64,000 nt of DNA, taken from NCBI GenBank assembly GCA_951394045.1, contig OX595993.1, positions 1,798,001 to 1,862,000 on the forward strand. Direction: 5' to 3'. The DNA comes from Nitzschia sp. DOCU1 (Eukaryota; Bacillariophyta; Bacillariophyceae; Bacillariales; Bacillariaceae). A program made the position numbers and the translations under genes. Position 1 is the first letter of the stretch. Each line of letters begins with the position of its first letter. The notes below the pieces were generated by a model. The model saw nothing but the letters and a program-made list of their open reading frames with translations. It made no database searches and had not been told where the DNA came from. This document shows positions 16,075 to 26,279 of this stretch, one piece after another.

Positions 16075-16702
16075 AGGATCTTGTGTCGAGGACAACTCAA
16101 CTTTGACTCCCCTAGTACATATCTTTGAAAATAAAGAATATCTCTAGTAGACAAATCTGCTTGAGATAACTTCCCACCCTTGGCGAGATTTTGTTAATGG
16201 TAGTCTTCATGGCAGGCCGCAATTCCGTAGCAATCGGCTGCTGTAGGAAGATTGCACCTGAGCCAATGCGGATTGGTCCACCACCTTTTGCGCTTCCGTA
16301 TCATCATCGTCGACAACCGCCAACGAATGACCTCTGCAACTATGATGATGCCGAGACTCTCGTCGTAGTGCTAAAGCGTGCGGTTTTCGGATTGTCGACT
16401 TGTTTGATCATCTGGTCAGGCGTGCGCGGCGAAAACGTGGGTACTTAGGATTTGGGGTATGTCGATACGGTTGCCAGGTACATATTACGGACCATAGATT
16501 CAGAAGTCGGAGTGAAGTTTGGCGCTGTGGCAAGGTGCGCGGTAGCGCAGACGTGGTGTACGATACGTAGGTTACATAGGCTTCTCATAAAACTACCGCG
16601 GCGAAAGATCGCCCTTCTGTTGCAGAGTCAATCAAACACTTTCACTTTCAACAACCTTCAACAACTGATTGACTGTTCTCACCGTCATTAGAAAACAGCA
16701 AG
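16075..16702. other. Intergenic between the two kinase genes
   Basis: About 630 bases without a supportable gene. Short overlapping frames have no recognisable domain. An AT-rich stretch at 16110-16145 with AATAAAG-like sequence may hold the upstream gene's polyadenylation signal. The last 80 bases before 16703 are CA-rich (CTTTCAACAACCTTCAACAAC), typical of a diatom leader. Confidence 0.5.
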
Positions 16703-17521
16703 ATGCCTTACATGAATGCTGCCAGAACCAATCTTACATCCGACGATGTCCGGATCGAGAATGACTTTTTGGGAGAAGGCACTTTTCGGGTTTGCCTAGC
16801 GGGCACCTTTATCGGGGGTAATCGCAATCAGCAAGAAGCAGCTTGCAAGCGATTCAAGGCCCAATATCGTCATTTGCAGGATGAATTCTTTGCCAAAGAC
16901 TTTCAAATCACCGACAAGGCCATTGAAATCGCTACTGATTGGAATGATATGTGTGAACGTGGCAAGGAGATCTTAATCAACAGGGGTTCTATTCATCATT
17001 CGAGAAGCGGGATTCCTTATCTCGTGGAGCCGTTGATCCGGTACTACGATAAATTCACGTCCAACACCGGTTGGATTGGAGATACAAGTGAATGGACGGT
17101 GCGCTGCGTCGAAGCGTTTTCTCACTATTCCTACCATCGGTCGGGTAGACAGTTGCTCATTTGTGATTTGCAAGGGCGCTATCGCGATGGAACTCGTGGT
17201 AAGAATCGTTTCGAATTGACAGATCCGGCTATTTGTTCTCGAAACTGTCGTTATGGACCCACGGATCTAGGAGAAAAGGGAATTGAATCCTTTTTTGCCA
17301 ACCATGAGTGCAATGAGTTCTGCCAATCCAATTGGGCGCGACCTCAAGGCCGACCGCGCCAATGGTTTCCGCATACCAAAGGGACGACTATGCTGCCGTC
17401 GGGAATGAGCTCGCAGCTAGGGTTGACAAGTCGTGCAACGTTCCGGCGAAACTTGGATCAAATTGTACGCAACATGGATCGCATTGATGAATACTATGAT
17501 AGCGATTCAGATGACAGCTGA
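16703..17521 (+). CDS. Alpha-kinase family protein (MHCK/EF2K type)
   Basis: 272 residues forming one alpha-kinase domain, the atypical kinase fold of myosin heavy chain kinase and eEF2 kinase. Visible motifs: GEGTFRVCLAG near the N-terminus, the ATP-binding Lys in ACKRFK, LLICDLQGRY, FELTDPAICS, YGPTDLGEKGIESFF and the zinc site HECNEFC (His, C-x3-C). The tail is acidic (YYDSDSDDS). There is no regulatory extension, so specificity must come from partners. It lies 628 bases after the Sel1-kinase-RING gene on the same strand, two unrelated kinase folds in tandem. It converges with the metalloprotease gene, 113 bases between stop codons. Confidence 0.85.
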   Translation: MPYMNAARTNLTSDDVRIENDFLGEGTFRVCLAGTFIGGNRNQQEAACKRFKAQYRHLQDEFFAKDFQITDKAIEIATDWNDMCERGKEILINRGSIHHSRSGIPYLVEPLIRYYDKFTSNTGWIGDTSEWTVRCVEAFSHYSYHRSGRQLLICDLQGRYRDGTRGKNRFELTDPAICSRNCRYGPTDLGEKGIESFFANHECNEFCQSNWARPQGRPRQWFPHTKGTTMLPSGMSSQLGLTSRATFRRNLDQIVRNMDRIDEYYDSDSDDS

Positions 17522-17634
17522 TAGTGGGGGCGAGTCGAGGATCGCATGGGAATACAATATCACACACCCCATGGAAATAGAACATATTACTTAGGAATTT
17601 CACTTACAATTCAAAGTCCCAGTAGCTATAATAG

Positions 17635-20053
17635 TTATAATATACTGGGAGCACCAGGAAAGGGTGTCAGAATCGCAATCGCTAGCAGAAAAGAGAACAT
17701 CCATGCTCCCAGCCGGACATTGTCGACTTCGGTAACTTCGTCGCGGGCAGGGATCTCCTGCTTGCGCTGAAATAGTGCCACGAACATACCCCAGCCGAAC
17801 CCCAGGCCTGACCCACCCGACAGCGCGAGTGATAATAGAAAGAGAAGCATTGAAACGGAAATGACAGCAGACTGCCGTGGTCCCATGGCGGCCGAACAAG
17901 CTCGTCCACCGTCCAATCGAAATATGGGCAAGAGATTTAGACCAGAAACCACCAGACCCGAGTATCCCACCATGAACAATGGATGAACTGGTATAGGTTG
18001 CGCCAGTGGTAGCATCAATACCTTCGAAGCAATCCAAGAAGTCAATGTGCCTACCAGGAGGCTTGACTTGAATATCATTGTTGGCAAGACTGGAAATGTC
18101 GCTAATGCAGCGGGAGACGCTCGAACTGTCACCAAAATACTCGCTACGATACAACCAATCGAAGCTATTGCCGTGGCAAAAGGGCCACTCAGCGCAAAAT
18201 CCAACAGCGCGGCTCGGCTGTCTGGAAATGATCGGATAGGAGTGATACAGCCGCTGCATCCTAAGGCAAGAGATGGTATTGGGACCGGGGTACCGATTTG
18301 AATCCGACGCCACTTTGCCACCAAGTAGTGCACGACTTCGTGGAGCAACTGCATGGCGAGAATCCCACCCACCACGGGCATGCACATTGTCAGCAGGACT
18401 TTCATATCGCGTCGATGAACCACCGCATTGAAGAAAAGTGTGTTCAAGGAGAATCCTTCTACTGCATAGCGAACGCTTGTGAAGAATGTCAATGGATACA
18501 AGAGTTTCTATCCAGACGAGAACGAGGGCGGGTTGAGTTGGTGCGGCGATACGTTACTACACGCCGACAAATCGTACCTTGGCTGTCTCGAGTAAAGCAC
18601 TCTTTTCGACTTGGCTTTCATTGGGTGAAAGGTCTTTGCTGAATGCTAGTACGACCGGCTTAGCTTCGGGCTCTCGACCGTCCTTGCTGGGCTTCCACTC
18701 GGGATCGGGCATGAAGAATAATTGGATAGAATCTCGCAGCTTCGGCACTTTTTGCAAGCGGGTTTGAATATCCTCAAATACGTCGGCAGTACTTCGATCG
18801 TAGTATTTGGATTTGGTCACACCACGCATGTTGCCCCGGAAAATGGCTGCACCCGGCACCGAGTTGTAACTTGTAACGAAAAATCTGCTTCCCATGAGGA
18901 CTTGATCGTGCAAGGCGGTCACTTGGTCGCTTCCAAAAGCAGACGAGGTCGAAGAAATTATAAATGGTAGGAATGTCGAAGGCACCCACAAGGGGATGAA
19001 TGCTAATTTCTCTTGTGCTTCGGGTGCCGTACTTGTATTTTCGACAACGCCAGTTTGGCCTACCAGGGATCTTCTGACATAATCTTCTACAGTGCCGGTT
19101 GCTGATGTGGCCACTTTGCTCATTTCCGACATGAGCTTACGATCCAAATTCAACTTTTGTGTCCGACGCAACTCATTGAGCCGTGCTCGAATGGCTGGTT
19201 CGACACGTCCTGACCATCTTGTATGCGTCGTATCAATGGTAGCATTGTTGAATCGGTCATCGACAATGGCGACAGCGCGCAAGAGTATATCCAAAACGGA
19301 ACTCAAACGGTCATATTCTGTTTCGTTGTGAATAACAGTCTGAATCTCGTCTGATGAGCTTTCTAGCAGAAAATCAGGGTTAACCCCCGTTCCATTCTGC
19401 AAGAAGGCAGTTTGACCAGACGCCTCCATTTGCCTTTCAAAAATGCGGTCAACCACCAACAAAACTTGCTCGGGCGTTGCCGTTAGCTCCTCCAGTCGAC
19501 TGGCAACTATGGAAACATTGGCAACCGTAGATGAAAAGGCGCTTGCTTCATCTTCGTTGTATGCGGCATCGACCACGGTCCCGCCATCGACCCGAAACCA
19601 CCGCTCCAGGAATTCGTCCGTCTCACGGACTTTGGATTTTCGTGCCGTCGAACGACTCTCCTTGAGTTCTTTTTCCATAGCCAGCGCTTGCGCCATGATG
19701 GCCTTGGCTTGTGCTCGCAGTGCTTCAGCCTCCAAAATAAGTTTGCTGGTATTGGTCTCTTTACTGTAATCATAGTCGTCGGCTGTCGACGGCGAGGCGT
19801 TACTTCTCCAGATCTGAGAAAAAGGCTGGAAAAAGTACTTGAGAGACTCCAGTCGCTTCGGGAGACCCCGGCTTGAATAAGGATGAGAAACTCGCGCCAT
19901 TCTCGTCACATGCAAACATTCTCTCCCGGTAGGCTTCGTCGTAGAAAAGGCTTTCGATCCATGAATCATTACCAAGACGGATAACAGCCGAAACAGACGC
20001 CATGGCAGTGGTTTCACCCGAGCAGATTCACGAACGCATATCCAGATTTCCAT
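17635..20053 (-). CDS. Plastid site-2-type zinc metalloprotease (EGY-like, peptidase M50)
   Basis: Two exons, 20053-18578 and 18507-17635, giving 782 residues. The N-terminus has a hydrophobic stretch ending GSKAF, a diatom-type signal peptide plus plastid transit start. Residues about 80-130 are helical and Ala/Lys/Glu rich. Residues near 400-480 carry AIFRGNMRG, then LFFMPDPEW and KPVVLAFSKD, matching the conserved pre-protease region of plant EGY proteins. Exon 2 holds the membrane protease: HEVVH (zinc ligands, near 548) and NLLPIFRLDGGRA with the third ligand Asp. The HExxH is intact, unlike EGY3-type pseudoproteases. It likely cleaves membrane proteins inside the thylakoid or envelope. 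Confidence 0.85.
18508..18577 (-). other. Intron of the EGY-like gene (70 bases)
   Basis: Starts GTACGA after a codon AAG and ends CTGGATAG; phase 0. Joining gives ETAK-KLLYPLTFF and places the HExxH exon in frame with the N-terminal region. Without splicing the frame stops after seven codons. Confidence 0.8.
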
Positions 20054-20636
20054 ACTTTAGAGCTGGTTTCCACGCTTATTGTGTGCTTGAGAATCACTCC
20101 CATTCGAATATGAATGATAGGCCACTGTCGCGTTTGCCCTCCGGCTCTCTCTCGCTCGAACAGCCATCATCGTCGTCCTGCGTCACCGATACGCAACAAC
20201 AATTTTGGATTTGAGAGCAGGCTTCTACAGGGATTTGAATCGATCGGATCGGACGCACGTTCGCGTGGTCTCGCGAGTTTCGCGCAGATCTCGCGAAAAA
20301 CGACGACCCATTCGACTTTGTCCCTTGCACTAACGAGATCGACAGAATCATCATCCTACTTTCTCTAGCTAGCATCACCAATTAGAGCAATAACAAAGGA
20401 GGAAATCTAACTACTTCATGATACTTTTCGGTATGATAGAGGATAATTGGGCGCGACTTCTATCCTTAATACAATGTGAGATGAATCTGCATGAAAATAA
20501 GTCGTGCAGGCCATCCCTCAAGGGGATAGAGGATAATTGGGCGCGACTTGCTTCTATCCTTAATAAAAAGAGAGATGAATTTGCATGAACGTATGTCGTG
20601 GTGCAGGCCATCGCTCAAGGAGAGCAAACCACTCTA
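20054..20636. other. Intergenic with CG-rich palindromes and a tandem repeat
   Basis: No gene supported. 20255-20300 contains TCTCGCGAG and ATCTCGCGA, CG-rich palindromes in the upstream region of the EGY-like gene. The right half holds an 89-base tandem duplication, listed separately. Confidence 0.5.
20435..20622. repeat. Tandem duplication, about 89-98 bases per unit
   Basis: Unit 1 starts at 20435 and unit 2 at 20524, both with GATAGAGGATAATTGGGCGC; each ends near GTGCAGGCCATC-CTCAAGG. Unit 2 has small insertions (extra GCTT, GT) so the copies have diverged. It lies just past the 3' end of the gene at 20637. Confidence 0.85.
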
Positions 20637-21731
20637 CTAGTAGAACCAAACCGGTTTGCCCAATCTTTCTAGGGATGCTGCAAACGCACCAGTCCTGACT
20701 TCTTTACTAGTGTATCTTTGGGATGATGACTGTGGAATTCTCCCGCGGGCTGAATCAGTCCCCATCGCGTCTTTCGGGCAATCCAAGATGTCATCGTCGC
20801 GTCCAGCATCAAGACTCAGTCTCATTACAGGCTTCCCGCCAAACATATTCTTTGCAATGTCATTCGCCTTTTTCAAGTTTTCAGCTCGTTCATCGTAGTG
20901 TATACTGGCGGAGTCAATGAAGAATACAGCCTCGATAACATCCTGCATTGGACTGCTCGGAACTGCCATGACTATTTCGTTCCAATAGCCCCCGGCTGAA
21001 GGCCAGTCGTCATGTTCGTGATACTTGAAGGACAGCTGCATCTCCACCATCTCTTGCCACTCAAGGGGATCCCATCCATTTCCTTCAAGGACGAAAAACG
21101 TCGCGAAACTGAGGTCATCCTCGTTTGGGCATGTACAAACCGGGTGCCCCATGATTGCCTCGTGCTGTTTCTGAAGCATCGACACGAGACTTTCAAATAT
21201 TACTTCACCCTCAGAATCAACCTGCCACATTAGCGGTGCAAAATTAGGGACCATGGCGGGAAAGAAGTAGTCGCACAAAATGTCCTCCCACGCTCTATCA
21301 AACCCAAAGTTGAAATTTTTGTAACCCGTCAATTGTTTCCGGACTATGGATCTTGTAATCCAATTAAAGGATGCTGCTCCTCGTGAACCGTTGATTGGAT
21401 CCAAAGGAAATGGTCCGCACCCAGCGTCATCGCGTGTCTCTGTGGCACCATCGGTTGGATATAGACATGTGATTTCCACTTTCGAGGGATTCAGGGCCAA
21501 CCCGATTGCCGGTCCCATAATAACTTCTGGGCCGATAAGTTGATTTATCCATGAACCAGATATGTGGTTGGATTGGAAAGGGACGGTGCACTCACTGGGG
21601 AAGCACATTGTTAGAAGGATACCGTGCGTCGTCAAGTAACTTGAAAGTTGATCCTTCGCCTTGTCGAATGGGCTCGTGTTTCGGTAGTTTCGCGAGAGCT
21701 CCGCAGCAAGGCCATCACAATCTACCATCAT
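20637..21731 (-). CDS. Hypothetical protein, start uncertain
   Basis: About 364 residues from the first in-frame ATG (MMVDCDGLAAEL) to the stop at 20637. I do not recognise it. It contains several Cys residues (CDGL, MCFPSEC, CTCPNEDD) and GILLTMCFPSEC, which faintly recalls the extracellular NRF domain, suggesting a secreted or lumenal protein. The upstream frame closes 17 codons before this ATG. A separate frame at about 21940-21715 reads MAALPCTLISLTVPFVSVTR, which looks like a signal peptide; an intron ending TTTCTTAG near 21742 could join the two, but several donors are possible. The C-terminus (RTGAFAASLERLGKPVW) is basic. Confidence 0.6.
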   Translation of the reverse strand: MMVDCDGLAAELSRNYRNTSPFDKAKDQLSSYLTTHGILLTMCFPSECTVPFQSNHISGSWINQLIGPEVIMGPAIGLALNPSKVEITCLYPTDGATETRDDAGCGPFPLDPINGSRGAASFNWITRSIVRKQLTGYKNFNFGFDRAWEDILCDYFFPAMVPNFAPLMWQVDSEGEVIFESLVSMLQKQHEAIMGHPVCTCPNEDDLSFATFFVLEGNGWDPLEWQEMVEMQLSFKYHEHDDWPSAGGYWNEIVMAVPSSPMQDVIEAVFFIDSASIHYDERAENLKKANDIAKNMFGGKPVMRLSLDAGRDDDILDCPKDAMGTDSARGRIPQSSSQRYTSKEVRTGAFAASLERLGKPVWFY

Positions 21732-21755
21732 TGTTGCGCCTAAGAAACCGTCCAA

Positions 21756-22448
21756 AAGAAAATGAATATGGCATTAAAGAAATAGGCTCTGCTACAGAGT
21801 TTCCCGATAGAGATGGGTAGTCCGGCAGAGCGAGGGAATTTTTTCGTATCTTGCTGTTGAGATGCGGTTCGCCATCACCGCGCGTGACTGAAACGAAAGG
21901 AACTGTGAGTGAGATGAGAGTGCATGGCAATGCCGCCATCAGTGATGACTCGAGACAGTCTCTAGCCTCAACATCAATCAATCGAAACCAGTGCAGTGCC
22001 ACGCTCCACACGTAGTCCTTATCCGGTATGATATATTACTCTATCAACGACCACTAGCTACACAGACTAGTAGGTACTAAAAGCAGCGAAGAGCGGCGGT
22101 TTATGTTAGAGCTGCCGGGGCGGCGAGCAGTCGAAACAAAGCTGCGATAGCTAAAGCAATCTCATACCACGACACTATTCTGAACATGTTGGTACATAGC
22201 TAAGCTAGCACTGCCGCATGTCGAGGGCTTTTGGGGTGATGTTTTTCGTCGAAGGACGCATCGTCGGCAACATCTATTGGGTGGAAAGTAGCTCACTTTG
22301 GGCAGAAAAAGGCTGAGAGAATTGTGTTTGAAATCCTCTATGCAATTCATCTATATTAAATCAATCAAATGCAGATCCTATAACCCCAGGATGCTCAAGC
22401 CACTGGACGCCAACGGACGACCACGACTTTTTGCCGAATGCTTCTAAA
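21756..22448. other. Upstream region of the hypothetical gene; possible signal-peptide exon
   Basis: The minus strand at about 21940-21880 can encode a signal-peptide-like segment for the gene at 20637 (see that entry). The rest, to 22448, shows no gene; short AT-rich frames only. Confidence 0.35.
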
Positions 22449-22889
22449 TCATATATCCATCATCTCCAATTCTCGGCAAAGAAGAATTGCCATGGCCTGC
22501 TCTCGGGTGGTTTTGGGAGGCAAGTCAAACTTTTCTTGCCAAGTCTTCATGTCATCCTGGCTCGACAACTTTTTGCTGCTGTGATTTTTCATCTTAAGTT
22601 TCTTCTTGGAGGGAGAACGATTTGGGCTGAGAAGCGGGTTTGCAATTTTATTCTTTGCGACCTTGACTGGGCTAGATAAAGCACGAACCAGAGTAGTTCG
22701 AATGCTACGTCGTGGCTGTTGACGACCAGGGCTGAGCTCCCCAAGACTGTTCAAGCTTGACGAGGAAGAGCAGTCGGAAGCAGTTTGCGTCAATTCTTCT
22801 TCGTACATGTAGCTGATGTCGACGTCGGCGTAATCGTCGTTGTCGTCGTCGTCTTCCTCAAAGAACAAGTTCATCGCTCGCATTGACAT
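22449..22889 (-). CDS. Small acidic/basic hypothetical protein
   Basis: 146 residues, ATG at 22889. The N-terminus is very acidic (FFEEDDDDNDDYADVD), the middle Ser-rich and then basic with SP motifs (SPVKVAKNK, LLSPNRSPSKKKLKMK), a likely nuclear localisation signal and set of proline-directed phosphosites. The last 40 residues (WQEKFDLPPKTTREQAMAILLCRELEMMDI) look like a short folded helix pair. No family recognised. The charge pattern suggests a nuclear or regulatory protein, by inference only. Confidence 0.6.
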   Translation of the reverse strand: MSMRAMNLFFEEDDDDNDDYADVDISYMYEEELTQTASDCSSSSSLNSLGELSPGRQQPRRSIRTTLVRALSSPVKVAKNKIANPLLSPNRSPSKKKLKMKNHSSKKLSSQDDMKTWQEKFDLPPKTTREQAMAILLCRELEMMDI

Positions 22890-23642
22890 CTTACAATATT
22901 AAAATGTATCAGCAGCACCGTGGCTTTGTATCAAAATGGAAATTGAAGTAACAAATTTCTGGAAATGAGGTTGGTCAAGTCCTGGATGTATGATTCGATG
23001 TAAATCGTGTTGAGATTTGGCGAGAAAGGTATCAGTTTTGTGAGCGTATTGAGTCGCGTTCAGAACTGATGGCGCCATCGCAAAATTCATGCCAGCTTAC
23101 ATTACGGTAAATAGGGCCAGGATGTGAGACTCCCTCCATTTGTAACGGAAGTTTAATACGGTAATTAGAAAGATTAAGGGACTCACGAGTCTTGAGAAAT
23201 CGATTTACCATGTCGCACTTCATTTCAATTCATGGGATATGAAGGTTATTAAAGAAAGATTTAAATAAGGATTCTTTAAGTCTTGTTTTGGAAGAAGACA
23301 TCTTCAGTCGCGCTAGCTACTCATTTTTGTTGACCGATTCGACAAATCTATAGCAAGGATCTCGAGGATCGCCGAATCTCAGCGTCTTGCTATCATACAC
23401 ACCTCTCCTTCACTCTAGAACTAAGAGGGAATCTACACCTTATTAAAACAACTCGCTACTCCGATTGTTGGATGCGCAGGTTTGTCAAATATTCGAGCGA
23501 AGTTCGGCATCAGATTCGGGTGGTTTGAGTCTTTCGAGCTTGAAGTCATCGCCGCCCGTTCAACTAGTTGTATCTATCGGGCCGCGGATATGAAATCATT
23601 GCTTGTAGAGCAAGCTTAGGTATCATCTAACTTAGTTCTCTC
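22890..23642. other. Intergenic, nothing recognised
   Basis: About 750 AT-rich bases with no domain-bearing frame and no RNA gene seen. Confidence 0.5.
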
Positions 23643-24821
23643 CTAGGACGATTCTGTTTCCTTGGTCTCATGGTCTTGCCCTTCAAGATGATTATAGGGC
23701 GGTGGTCCGCAACCCAGAACTACAATAGGAGGCCCTGTATTCTCGCTCTCACCGGCCTGCACCATAGGTTGGTCGCTGTTGCCGTTGTTGTTGTTATTGT
23801 CGTGCTCCACTATTGCCTTGTAGCGTTGATACATAAACCGGCGTCGGTTTTGTAGAGCCTTCACATATTGCGTCATATCCAAATCGGGTTTGACCAAGGA
23901 AACGAAACGAGCTTTCATCCACCCGTTCTCCAAAATGATACCAAGCGCCAAAACTCTGGACGCTCCACAGGGAGCGATTTCCGATATTCGTGGCAACTCC
24001 GGATCCACAATTACCCTCAGTATCGACCTAGGCACCGATTTCGGCGGAGTTTTCTTTCTCGCACTCGTTGCGAACCATGGTCGTTTCCGTTTGGAGGACA
24101 AAAGGTTGGAGCCCGGGGTCTTCAAGGACGTGCCGCTGAGCAAAGAAGAGCCACTGACGGGTCGACGAGGTCCAAGAGTCTTCAGCGGTGTTTTGTAAGG
24201 CGTCTTTAATGCAGTTCCGGGCGTCGCCGTAGTCGTCGTCTGCAAAGGCTGTCCAGAATTCTGAGAATCGTTCCCGGAAGGGGTCCTTGCGGGTGTTTTC
24301 CCCGGTGTAGTGGTCGGGGGCGCTATTGTGATGACAGGATCCATCAATTCCAGCAACACAAACCGCGGCGTCACAATATCGTCCCCGTAAATGGTCCGCT
24401 GGTGGAGTTGCCCCGTGACTCGAACTGCCCTCCCTCTGTACAAAGCGCTGTGTTTGACACACTCTTCTATGGTCAGGATTTCAGCCGATCCCTGAGACAG
24501 CGTTTTGGAAGGAAGTCGTTCCCAGTAGGCTAGTCCCGTGTTTGGATTGTCCGCGTCGGAGGGAGTGGAAGTGCTACCGGGATTTTCCGGCGCATTCTCA
24601 TCGTCCTTCTTTTCCTCCACTGGACTCCGGCGCTCCTCCGCATTCGACGACAAGTCTTCAGGGGCGACATCTCGGTCTGTGGTCGGTGGATCCGCCGCAA
24701 CTTCTGGTCCAGTGGCAATAGGATTATTTGCACTGGGCTCCATTGAAGTCGGGCGCTTCAAATACGGGTTGCGGACAGCGCCCTGGACCGACGGCTTGTC
24801 GGCCAGTTCAGTATTTTCCAT
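23643..24821 (-). CDS. OB-fold protein, TEN1/CST-like candidate
   Basis: 392 residues from the ATG at 24821; the frame is open further upstream, but that part has no ATG and lies in a promoter-like region. After a disordered Pro/Ser/Glu-rich N-terminus, YRGRAVRVTGQLHQRT and FVLLELMDP look like the first OB-fold strands. A basic, Thr/Pro-rich insert of about 110 residues with many KTP and TPG motifs follows. Then ILRVIVDPELPR, RVLALGIILENGWMKARFVSLV and a closing helix YVKALQNRRRF resemble the end of TEN1, the small OB subunit of the CST telomere complex. This is fold-level pattern recognition. Other single-stranded DNA-binding OB proteins, such as STN1 or RMI subunits, are alternatives. Confidence 0.55.
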   Translation of the reverse strand: MENTELADKPSVQGAVRNPYLKRPTSMEPSANNPIATGPEVAADPPTTDRDVAPEDLSSNAEERRSPVEEKKDDENAPENPGSTSTPSDADNPNTGLAYWERLPSKTLSQGSAEILTIEECVKHSALYRGRAVRVTGQLHQRTIYGDDIVTPRFVLLELMDPVITIAPPTTTPGKTPARTPSGNDSQNSGQPLQTTTTATPGTALKTPYKTPLKTLGPRRPVSGSSLLSGTSLKTPGSNLLSSKRKRPWFATSARKKTPPKSVPRSILRVIVDPELPRISEIAPCGASRVLALGIILENGWMKARFVSLVKPDLDMTQYVKALQNRRRFMYQRYKAIVEHDNNNNNGNSDQPMVQAGESENTGPPIVVLGCGPPPYNHLEGQDHETKETESS

Positions 24822-26279
24822 GGTACACCACACAGACAATGGATCTATAAAACGTGAAATAATGAGGAATGCACAGCTTGGATCATCTAATTGAGACTCG
24901 GTACGAGCATTTGTTCTCCAACTCTCATCATTGCGTCCTTCGACTGTTCTTCTCCGTAGCTCGCTGCGGAACAACACGTCAATCGGAGAGTGCCTGCGTT
25001 GGCGCTGATACAACAAGTACTTCCACGTGGAAACATCCTGACAGAAGATATGTGGTCAAAGAAGTCGGAAGGATCCTTCAGTTCGTCCGTGGCAAAAATG
25101 ACCGGAGTGGTTTCTTTGTTTCGGTCGAGTCGAGTCAGTCGTCTGTTGTCGCCTTGCTAGGACAGTGCCACTGCCATGAAGACGTATCAACCATGTGCAT
25201 TGGGAGCACAGATGTTCGTCTCGTTTCATCTCCACATATTTCAGTCTTCTTAACTCTCTGCTAGTAGACTTGCCGAAGTCGTGCCGTCGTGCTGACAGGT
25301 CACATTTTCTTGCTATTAGTGGCGAAAATACGACTTCTACGACTTATCGTTAATTTGGCGTTCGGCTACTCTCTGGCAGCAAGTTGACAAAGTTCTATTC
25401 CGAAGTAGTAGAAAGAAGACTACGATAGTTGCTCCTAGTTCTTGTGTTGGCCACCCCAAAGAATGATATCTCTAGTAGCTACTAGTAGATGTTGTCGACG
25501 AGGGGGCGACGATCAAAACCCATTAGACGTCGTACAGACAGTCAGTAGAGCGAAAGCAGCGTAGTAGAGGAAGCACTAAAACTTTCTTGTTAGCAGACGA
25601 CCGAAAACAAATGATTTCTTCGCTAATAATAGACATGCACTACTACAAGAATCACTACAACTCACTCCTTGCCGACTACTTGCTCGGCAAACTCTAATCA
25701 CGGCATATGGCGCTGGGGGCACCAGCACGGCGACTGCTGATCGAATGAGGGCTGTTTAAAAATTTCATCTACCGTAGTCCAAATTTGTTGACTTGTGTAT
25801 TGTAAAGGAGCATCTGGACGACTCGGAGTCCTTGAAATTTTCTGTTCTTCGCTTTTTTCACCTTCGAATTCTACTGTTCAACTGTTCGTTTCAAATATTG
25901 CCAAGCATTTGGAGATAGAGGCTTTTCTTTCGGAGAAGTAATTTCATAGTTGATGTCGGCACGAAAAGATGTAACTTTTGAATATGATATGCCAAACTTC
26001 TTGGTTACCTAGAAGAAGGCAGTTATTTTTTCGTTTAATGTCACATATAGCCGTGGCGAGGCGCAAGCACGCCCAACGTACATCGATGTACCCAGGTAGT
26101 TAGTTATTGCGATGAAAGGTGCTCGTTGAATGCTCAACGGATGCCAATTCGTGAGATGTATGTGTCCCGGTTGGTTGGCGCCATTTTTTGGCAGTGACAC
26201 TGTGTTTCACGAAATTTTCTTTTCAACCCTAAACGATCTCCTTGCGCCTCCCAAACGCTGCTGTTGATCGGAAACACAC
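24822..26279. other. Long intergenic region between divergent genes
   Basis: About 1.46 kb between the OB-fold gene (minus) and the ankyrin gene (plus). A perfect 12-base palindrome TTCCACGTGGAA (G-box core) lies at 25021-25032, about 200 bases upstream of the OB-fold start. No frame has domain content; 25260-25700 is rich in TAGTAG-like steps. Confidence 0.5.
25021..25032. promoter_or_regulatory. Palindromic G-box-like site TTCCACGTGGAA
   Basis: Perfect inverted repeat around CACGTG, the usual core for bZIP or bHLH factors. It lies about 200 bases upstream of the OB-fold gene start. Two related palindromes occur at 61831 and 61886 in another divergent promoter of this window. Confidence 0.45.

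Noticed and set aside
17600..18385. 261-codon frame opposite or within the EGY-like gene
   Set aside because: Shadow frame over an exon with HExxH and LDGG in the true frame.
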